From the IMG/VR virus record IMGVR_UViG_3300037137_002574, positions 1-52,851 of that record: a stretch of 52,851 nt of DNA; one strand, written 5' to 3'. Below the pieces are notes generated by a model. That model worked only from the letters and a program-made list of their open reading frames with translations. It had not been told where the DNA came from and ran no database searches. This stretch comes from a virus. This document shows positions 32,743 to 39,900 of the stretch, piece by piece (position 1 is the stretch's first letter; each line of letters opens with the position of its first letter). The position numbers were made by a program, and so were the translations under genes.

Positions 32743-33639
32743 TTATTTTGGCTCCTGTTTCAACAGCTCTGGCAGTTGCTCCTGCCAATTCTCTGGCCAA
32801 GTCGGAACCGGCCAGAACTTCTCAACCAGCCAGGTAATGTCGTACTTCCGCTCCGCCCAGCGGTTGTTCATCCAGTAGTACATCGATTTTATGAGACCGT
32901 CAGAGAAATCACGCCTGTTCGCAGGCCACATGCGCCCGTACGTCTTGCCCTTGTGGAGATGCGCGTACCAAGTCTTTTTCTGGATCTTGCAGGCCCCACC
33001 GCCCAGCCATGTCTTCAGGCCAATCTCTTGGAACTCCTGAATGAAGTTTCCGTACAACATAGTGTCGAGCGGGAAGAGGTGATCCATGAAATGCTTCTTC
33101 CGCATGAACCAGCAACTGCCCTGGCTGGACATCTCGTCATCAAACAAGATGTCTCGATTGTTGTACGCCCGCTCCTTCCACACCTGTCCGTGAAGTCCTT
33201 GATGGAATCCTCCGCGCGAATCCGGCCCGCCCCACGGCCAACAAAGAAAATGTGCATCCACGGGAGACTTGCCCGTGTTTGCAATCTCCCATTTCTCCGG
33301 CTCCAAACTGACTCGGCGTGGTACGACAACTTGACCATAGTCACACTCGGCTTTCAGGATCTCGTCGTATCCCTCGCCGAACATACAGTGAGCGTCACAC
33401 TTCAACAGAAAGTCCCCCGTGGCGATCGCCGTCGCTGAATTCTCGGCTTCGCGCATCCCTTGAGCTTCACCTTTATGGAGAATGACAAGACCTGGCCTTT
33501 CTTTCAACGGCGGATCCGGCCAGTACCCATCCAGGACAGCTACGACTTCCAACTCACCCTTGGCCTTGGCAAACAAATCATCGATCGTCTTTGCCAGAAA
33601 GATTTCATTCCGCGCCGGTATTATTGCTGACACTTTCAT
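32743..33639 (-). CDS. GT2-type glycosyltransferase (298 aa)
   Basis: Starts VSAIIPARNEIFLAKTIDD, with VLDGYWPDPP and the metal site FLLKCDAHCMFGEGYDEI. Compared with the first domain of the 625-residue fused enzyme it shares the PARNE..L..TIDD start, the KCDAHC motif and the W-rich C-terminus, but it has no zinc ribbon. The ATG overlaps the stop of the Ser-Pro repeat gene (ATGA), so the two are translated together. The nearest substrate candidate is that repeat protein. Confidence 0.88.
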   Translation of the reverse strand: MKVSAIIPARNEIFLAKTIDDLFAKAKGELEVVAVLDGYWPDPPLKERPGLVILHKGEAQGMREAENSATAIATGDFLLKCDAHCMFGEGYDEILKAECDYGQVVVPRRVSLEPEKWEIANTGKSPVDAHFLCWPWGGPDSRGGFHQGLHGQVWKERAYNNRDILFDDEMSSQGSCWFMRKKHFMDHLFPLDTMLYGNFIQEFQEIGLKTWLGGGACKIQKKTWYAHLHKGKTYGRMWPANRRDFSDGLIKSMYYWMNNRWAERKYDITWLVEKFWPVPTWPENWQEQLPELLKQEPK

Positions 33640-35555
33640 TGATATCGCTCCGTGAACGTGATGCTTGGATGAGATGCTGCGAACGTCACATACATGAACT
33701 CAATTGGTGGGATCGACGGACTGATCGAAGGGCTGACTGAAGGTGAGCCACTCGGAGAAACCGACGGACTCACCGATGCGCTGGGTGACAATGATCCCGA
33801 AGCTCCAACGGAAGGAGATGGACTGATCGAAGAGCTCGGGCTGATCGAGTGACTAGCTGACGGAGATACACTGGGACTGACGCTCGGACTGACCGATGGA
33901 CTGACCGATGGACTGGCCGAACGGCTTACACTGGGAGATACGCTTGGACTGACACTCGGACTGACGGACAGACTCGGACTGATTGAAGGTGACACGCTGG
34001 GACTGATCGAAGCACTGGGACTGATGCTTAGACTCACCGACGGACTGACACTGGGACTGACCGAAGCGCTTGGGCTGATGCTGAAACTGATACTAGGTGA
34101 TACAGAAGGTGAAACAGAAGGCGACACCGATGGACTGATCGAAAAGCTCGGGCTGATCGATGGACTGACGCTGGGACTCACACTCGGACTGATCGAAGGT
34201 GATGCAGATGGACTCACCGAGGGCGACACAGACGGACTCACCGACGGTGAAACAGATAAGCTTGCACTGGGACTTTCACTGGGAGACACCGACGGACTGA
34301 TGGAAGCCGATGGACTGATGCTAGGACTGATCGACGGAGATACGCTGGGGCTCCTCGAAGGACTCACGCTGGGACTGATCGATCCGCTCGGACTCACGCT
34401 TGGACTTTGTGACGGACTCTCCGAGGGACTGACTGAAGCGCTGGGAGATACAGATGGGCTCACTGACGGAGAAACGGACGGACTTACAGACGGACTCACC
34501 GACGGACTGACACTGGCTGATGGACTGATCGACGGAGATGCACTAAAACCACCACTCGGAGAACCTGATGGACTGACTGATGGACTGATGGAAGATGACG
34601 GACTGATCGAAGGTGAGATGGATCGACTGACACTGGGACTGACCGATGCGCTGGGAGATACAGATGGACTCACAGAAAGAGAGACAGATGGACTGGTACT
34701 TGGACTGACGCTCGGGCTGATACTTGCAGAAGGTGAAATGCTTAAACTGACCGAGGGGCTGACGCTTGGACTGACCGAGGGGCTGACGCTTGGACTGACC
34801 GAAGCCGAGGGTGACGCGCTTGGCGAAACCGAAGGTGAAACGCTGGGTGACGCCGATGCACTTGGACTGATCGATGGCGAAACCGAAGGGCTCACGCTCG
34901 GCGACACGGACGGGCTGACTGAAGGGCTGATGGAAGCCGATGGAGAAACAGATAGACTGACTGAAGGACTGATGCTGGGACTGATCGACGCGCTCGGGCT
35001 GACCGACGGACTGACCGAGGGTGATACCGACGGGCTGACCGAAGGACTGATGGATGGGCTTATTGAAGGTGAAGTACTCGGGCTGACAGACGGACTCAAG
35101 GAAGCCGATGGACTCACCGAAGGTGACTGAGATGGACTTATACTGGCCGATGGTGAAACCGACGAAGATGGAGAAACGGATAGCGAAATACTTGGTGAGA
35201 CCGAAGCAGATGGTGATCGTGAAGGACTAATACTCGGACTGACCGAAGGGCTGGGACTATATGAAGGTGAAACGGACGGACTCATGCTTGGACTAACGGA
35301 AGGGCTAACACTGGGTGAAACCGACGGACTGACCGAGGGGCTTACAGACGGACTTACTGAAGGCGAGATACTCGCCGAAGGGCTGAGAGACTGAGAAATA
35401 CTCGGTGAGTTTGACGGAGACACACTAGGTGACACGGACGGACTCACGCTGGCCGACGGACTGATCGAGGCAGACGGAGATATACTCGGACTGACAGAAG
35501 GAGATACAGACGGAGAGACCGAGGGCGAAATTGATGGACTAACGGAAACTGCCAT
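33636..35555 (-). CDS. Ser-Pro repeat protein (639 aa), candidate mucin-like virion protein
   Basis: After MAVSV, nearly the whole protein is (S-V/I/A-S-P) repeats (about residues 4-615), with rare Lys/Arg, Gly or Thr. The last 24 residues are different (IEFMYVTFAASHPSITFTER), a hydrophobic, beta-like cap. No signal peptide or TM segment is seen. The extended repeat would make a rod with Ser on each side. It lies directly after the 97-residue gene (stop and ATG adjacent) and is coupled to a GT2 gene. It could be a fibre or an anti-receptor glycan carrier. The function is inferred from composition and neighbours; no homologue is recognised. Confidence 0.7.
   Translation of the reverse strand: MAVSVSPSISPSVSPSVSPSVSPSISPSASISPSASVSPSVSPSVSPSNSPSISQSLSPSASISPSVSPSVSPSVSPSVSPSVSPSVSPSMSPSVSPSYSPSPSVSPSISPSRSPSASVSPSISLSVSPSSSVSPSASISPSQSPSVSPSASLSPSVSPSTSPSISPSISPSVSPSVSPSVSPSVSPSASISPSISPSVSLSVSPSASISPSVSPSVSPSVSPSVSPSISPSASASPSVSPSVSPSASPSASVSPSVSPSVSPSVSPSVSLSISPSASISPSVSPSTSPSVSLSVSPSVSPSASVSPSVSRSISPSISPSSSISPSVSPSGSPSGGFSASPSISPSASVSPSVSPSVSPSVSPSVSPSVSPSASVSPSESPSQSPSVSPSGSISPSVSPSRSPSVSPSISPSISPSASISPSVSPSESPSASLSVSPSVSPSVSPSVSPSASPSISPSVSPSVSPSISPSFSISPSVSPSVSPSVSPSISFSISPSASVSPSVSPSVSLSISPSASISPSVSPSISPSLSVSPSVSPSVSPSVSRSASPSVSPSVSPSVSPSVSPSASHSISPSSSISPSPSVGASGSLSPSASVSPSVSPSGSPSVSPSISPSIPPIEFMYVTFAASHPSITFTERYQ
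33711..35546 (-). repeat. (S-x-S-P)n coding repeats in the 639-aa protein
   Basis: About 150 imperfect four-residue units, the same class as at 24.9-25.8 kb, with many silent differences between copies. The two arrays are about 8 kb apart in the same orientation and could recombine. This is protein-coding low complexity, not a CRISPR array: there are no equal spacers. Confidence 0.9.
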
Positions 35556-35849
35556 TTACTTCTTTGTCCTTTTGGCTTTGCTGTTGACTTTGTTCGCCAC
35601 GAAGCTGGCTATCGTGGGATCAATCGCAGCGGCTGCTGTATCACCCGCGTTGATAGACTCTTCTCCTTGACTCACTTCAGCAACGGGATCTTCCGCGGGC
35701 ACGACTCTCCCGAGAAGCACGAAGTTGTGCGGTGGTTTTGTCAGCCTGAGAACATCCCGCTCTGATTCCACATACACGCATCCATCTTGTACGGAATGTC
35801 CCGTGCAAGTTGTACCGGTTTCAAACTGGGCTTTTAATTTGTAGTGCAT
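35556..35849 (-). CDS. Small hypothetical protein downstream of the capsid gene (97 aa)
   Basis: MHYKLKAQFETGTTCTGHSV leads into beta-like sequence (NFVLLGRVVPAEDP) and a disordered, Lys-rich end (NKVNSKAKRTKK). AGGAG lies six bases before the ATG but inside the end of the GIY-YIG gene, which it overlaps by 16 bases. It was presumably the gene next to the capsid gene before the endonuclease inserted, so a capsid-associated or head protein is a fair guess. No family is recognised. Confidence 0.65.
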   Translation of the reverse strand: MHYKLKAQFETGTTCTGHSVQDGCVYVESERDVLRLTKPPHNFVLLGRVVPAEDPVAEVSQGEESINAGDTAAAAIDPTIASFVANKVNSKAKRTKK

Positions 35850-36697
35850 GCTTGCTCCTGTGAACTCGATCGCCTAGCTACAGACCAGGGTTTACCTTTC
35901 TTCGCCTCAGACATCTTCCTTCGGGACTCTTCTGAATGCTTGCAACCCAATCTAGCCAAAGACAATTTATTGCGGTGCTCTAAAGAAAATACCAGACCGT
36001 TACGAATAAAAGTCAGTCTCCTGGCTGCTGACCAGGGTTTTCCCTTCCGTGCAAGAGATTGCTGCTGCCGGGATTCCAAAGATCGGACCTGACCCTTCCT
36101 AGCCAGAGAAATATTATGGCATCGTTCAGCCGAAAACGTTCTACCCTTCAAAGACAATGACTTTTTCAGTCTAGTCGCTAAAGATTGTGGTCGTCCCTTT
36201 GATATCAGAGAAAGTTTCCTGCGCGTCTCCAGAGATACGGGGATGAGTCTCCGCTTCTCCCAAGCCCGACGCATCTTCCGCCGTGCTTCCTCAGAGATCA
36301 CTCTTCCCTTTTGAACCAAGGACAACTTCCTGCGAGTCTCCAAAGAAGGACTCTTTCCGAGATGAGACAAGGACAGCTTTCTGCGAGACACCTCATTGAG
36401 CTTTCCACCATCTCCACCAAAAGTCAGGTTGTACCCGAACTCAGAAAAATAGGTTTTCAACCGTTTGATCCAGTGCCGCTCAGCATGATCAAGGTGATTC
36501 CCGCTTCTGATCACTTCCAATATCTCGACCTTGAACGATTCAGGCCTGTACTTGCGAACAGCACTATAAAAGTAAGTTTGGTCACCTCGCTCGGCAGCAT
36601 TACAATGCTCTTTCCAACGTTGTTCGAGGGACTTGGTTGTCTTTCCCACATAAGCTTTGTCATTGATAGTATTAGTGACTTTATAGATGATATTCAT
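35834..36697 (-). CDS. Freestanding GIY-YIG homing endonuclease with NUMOD3 repeats (second copy)
   Basis: 287 residues. The nuclease domain opens NIIYKVTNTINDKAYVGKTT (GIY-YIG as IIYKVTN / AYVGKT), has a HAERHWIKRL helix, and is followed by about ten NUMOD3 motifs (SLETRRKLSLxxKG type). A GGAGGGG site precedes the ATG. It belongs to the same family as the gene at 17.5-18.4 kb but shares little beyond motifs and layout. It lies just past the capsid stop codon, with a copy of the same structured element between. Its end overlaps the next gene by 16 bases. Confidence 0.92.
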   Translation of the reverse strand: MNIIYKVTNTINDKAYVGKTTKSLEQRWKEHCNAAERGDQTYFYSAVRKYRPESFKVEILEVIRSGNHLDHAERHWIKRLKTYFSEFGYNLTFGGDGGKLNEVSRRKLSLSHLGKSPSLETRRKLSLVQKGRVISEEARRKMRRAWEKRRLIPVSLETRRKLSLISKGRPQSLATRLKKSLSLKGRTFSAERCHNISLARKGQVRSLESRQQQSLARKGKPWSAARRLTFIRNGLVFSLEHRNKLSLARLGCKHSEESRRKMSEAKKGKPWSVARRSSSQEQACTTN

Positions 36698-36727
36698 TGA
36701 GCCCCCTCCAGCTCTGTCCTCAAAACA

Positions 36728-36797
36728 GGAAGCGGAAAGTCAGTGAGGTTTTCCGACCTTGTTGCCCAACGGAGCGACCATTGAGCTATCCGCTTCC
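36728..36797 (-). ncRNA. Structured leader element, copy 2 (E2), before a GIY-YIG gene
   Basis: A 70-base relative of E1 closed by the 9-bp helix GGAAGCGGA / TCCGCTTCC, with an inner hairpin GTCGG / CTGAC. A TATAAT hexamer (36801-36806) lies three bases upstream. It begins about 30 bases after the capsid stop codon. Shared blocks with E1 are GGATAGC, ACAAGGTYGG and ACTTTCCGC. The paired changes are described as a finding. Confidence 0.55.
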
Positions 36798-36828
36798 ATG
36801 ATTATAAACTAAAGACGGTCAGGCTACT

Positions 36829-36901
36829 CTATCCATTGAGGATATTGTAGATGACCCCAATGCCACCGGTAAAGTAGCACTCTAGTACCTCATGAGCATA
36901 T
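36829..36901 (-). CDS. Capsid gene exon 4
   Basis: 73 bases encoding YAHEVLECYFTGGIGVIYNI, then LNG and TAG at 36829-36831. Too short to be found as a separate gene; recognised by joining to exon 3. Confidence 0.85.
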
Positions 36902-39900
36902 CGTGATTTGTTGCCAATAGATCCATAAGATCTATGGGCGCGGTCATTTCTGCCGCGCTCTGCCCTTGATTTCGGGGTAGACCAGACTTTACCTTCACCC
37001 TTACGCTGCTTTCAGCAGTGGGGTGCTCCGTTTCAAGTCGTTGCACCTTCCCCTTGCAGGGGCTTGGCTCAGTCTTCGCGTCTCAGCGTTGACTGAATTT
37101 ACGGAGTGTTTGCATCCCTGATTTCTCAAGGAGGGGGCAATTTCTTTTACCCCATGCTCATACTGTCTCTGCACCAGCGCCCACTCGTAGTCAGCGTATT
37201 CCTGAAGGGTCCGCACGACGAACACAGAATCGACGTCGGCCTTCGGATACGGCAACCGCTCGCACAGGGCGATAATCATCCCGGGCGGGAGATACGGGTG
37301 GATCATGAAGGGGATGATGTCCGGGCTGCCTGGCGTCAGCGAGGACGTGAACTTGTTCAGGTCGATTTTGTTACTCATAGGTCTAAGACTTTTTGAACCA
37401 AGGCTGATACGTTCTTCTTTACATCACACTCTTTCATCCGCACAACCTTGTAACCGGCTGCTCGATACGTCTTGTCCTTTAGCCTGTCTCTGGCTATCGC
37501 TGTAGCCGTGGAATGCCAATACTCCCCATCGACTTCAATAACCAGCTTTATCGATGGAATATAAATATCCGGGAAATAACCAGCAATGAACTGGTGTTTG
37601 CAAAACTTTATATGACGACTCTTCAATTCACTTTGGACTTTACGTTCCAATGATGATTCAGAGTGCCATTTAAGCATTCTCTGTTTATGGGCAGCTTCTG
37701 CTTGTTCTTTAGTGAGATTTGCCCACCATTGCTTGTGCCATTCAGAGTTTTTTCGTCTTGCATCTTCACCGTACACTATTCCGGTCAATGCTTTTCGTCG
37801 AGCTTCGATATGGCGTTTTGATTGTTTCTTACCACGCAATGCTCGGCTTACTGCTGCCCGCCATTCATCAGTATGAACATAGCCGACCTTAGCTTCACAA
37901 AGATGCTTACGATGTTCCGGAGTAAATACTCTTCCTAACGCCGCAAGTCTCATCTTCTTCTTGGTCGCTCTTGAATGGTGAAATCCCGGTTTCCTTGACA
38001 TTCTTTTTCTTAACCTATGGATGTGGTCATTTCTGCCACATTCTGCCCTTCAATTAGGGTTAGTTCAGACTTTACCTTCATCCTATGCTGCCAATGGCAA
38101 TGCAGGATGCTCAGTTTCAAGTCGTTGCACCTTCCCCATTGATGGGGCTTGGCTCAGTCTTTGCATCGCAGCATTAACTGAATTTACTGAGTGTTTGCAT
38201 CCCTGATTTCTCAAGGAGGGGGCACCTGTCTTGCACCCCGTGACATAAAACCCGCCAGTGAGCGTCTTCTGATCCGCACCCATGTTCATCGCGATGCGGA
38301 AGCCGGCGCCGGTCCCCGTGGATCCGACGACCTTGGAGGTGATGTTGAGCGCTTCCTGAGCGTTCAAGAGAATGACGGTCGGGCCGATCCTCTTGTTGTC
38401 CCAGAACCACTTCAACATCGCGTCGAGCTGGGTGATCCCGCACGCATTGTCAGCCGTGAGAGCAATTCCATCCAAGCTCTTCAGATAAGAACCGGAACCG
38501 GACATGAACGCCTGGGTGATGATCCCGGAGAAGTCGTTCGCGTCCTGCGAAAGATCTGTTCCCGGAGTGGTCAACGCGGCGTAGGACTGACCCGTTGCGG
38601 TGAGAGCAGCAGAGGCGCCGCTGTCCCAGGAATTGGTGGTGACGACGTCCTGGAGATACCACGGACCTGCCGCGATGCCGACATAGACCGCGTAGGCCAC
38701 GGCACCGTTGACGCCAGTCCAGGTCGCCACGATCCGCTTGTTGGTGACGTTCGTGCTGTCGGCAGTGACGCCGGCAATACCCTTCCCGTTGGCGATCGGG
38801 ATGGCCGTGGTGATGCCCGCGCTGCTCACCGTCCGGCCAAGATAGCCAAACAGGTTCAGCGGGACGATCTTCACGGTGTTGGTGACGGCTGTAACTCCAC
38901 CGGTCGCGGAGACGGCGAGGGTCGGCGCACAAGTGGTCGTGCCGTCCATCGCGATGCCTTCCGTCGAACTGGCGTTGCCGCCGAGCAGGAGTGCTTCCTC
39001 TCCGATCATCGTCGCCTGAAGCGTGGCGAGAGCGGACACGGCTCTGAGATCCTCAAAACCGCGACCCTGCCAAAAGGCTTCAAACTGAACGACGTCGTCC
39101 ATGCCGATCGACTTGTAGGTAGCCGACTTGTCACCCGTGGTGTAGGTGATCGCGGTGTTCCTGGTTCCGAAGGCTACGGACGCCTTCAGGTTGGCGGTAT
39201 TGATGCCCGTGATCGTCTTCCAGTGAGTCGCCGCCGAACCGATCGCACCCATCTTGCGGGCGAAACGATTGCGGAGCGGGGATAACCAAATTTGTTGCTC
39301 TGACTCCGGCGAGTCAGGGATGAGACATTTCTGCTCACCTCTTGCAGTCACCTGCAAGTTCAGACTATGTCTTAAGAAAGTTTTCTTTGACGACGATCGG
39401 CCCATAGTTTCAATGAAGCCTGACGATGGCGTTCTTTCACTTCTGGTCGATTGTGAACCCGGCAGCGCTGTTCTCGTACTTCTGGCCGATTGTGAACTTC
39501 TTTCATTCGAGCCCAATAAGCAATAAGTCCAGCACCGCGAATTTGTCCGTCTAAGATAACACCTTTGCTTCTGAGATATTCTCGAAGCTGTCGGCGTCCA
39601 ACGCTGTGCATCTTGGCTACTATATTGACAGAGTGGAAACGCTTGTAATCCTTCATCATTTGCTTCCAGTCGAATCTGGCTCGATATTTGACCCAGCGAG
39701 CTTTCATGATTTCGCTGAGTCCAATCATCTTGCATGTAACTCGACTTTTCTCGTAAGCCTGCTTCCACTTTTTGTTGGTCTTTATAGACATCCCCTTGTT
39801 CCAAGGCGCGTGACCCCACATAGGGTTGTTCGAACCTCGCTGGCTTTTGCAGATTACGGTTTGAACAGACGGAACTTCTCCGGGAAGTTTGTCCATAAGT

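Noticed and set aside
34024-35130. Plus-strand ORF of 368 codons, rich in L-T-D-G, across the Ser-Pro array (and a similar one at 25400-25867)
   Set aside because: These are antisense shadows of the repeat: no ribosome site, no folded sequence, and the minus frame is flanked by real domains.
24913-35546. CRISPR or tandem DNA repeat arrays
   Set aside because: The repeats are 12-base coding units for S-x-S-P with many silent changes and no unique equal-length spacers.
35834-36697. The GIY-YIG gene as part of capsid intron 3
   Set aside because: Exon 4 and the capsid stop codon lie before it, so it is a freestanding gene after the capsid.
37001-37378. A separate 125-codon gene starting MSNKIDLNK
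   Set aside because: It is exon 3 plus intron 3 read-through. Its ATG is intron sequence and there is no ribosome site.
37138-38223. First guess that introns 2 and 3 begin at GCCCCC, where sequence identity starts
   Set aside because: It gave exon phases that do not match any 3' end with a terminal G. Using GGGGT as the P1 exon strand fits both introns, the required U-G pair and the capsid reading frame.
38191-39285. Plus-strand ORF of 364 codons opposite capsid exon 2
   Set aside because: Shadow of the capsid frame, composed of Arg/Gly/Asp-rich sequence with no motif.
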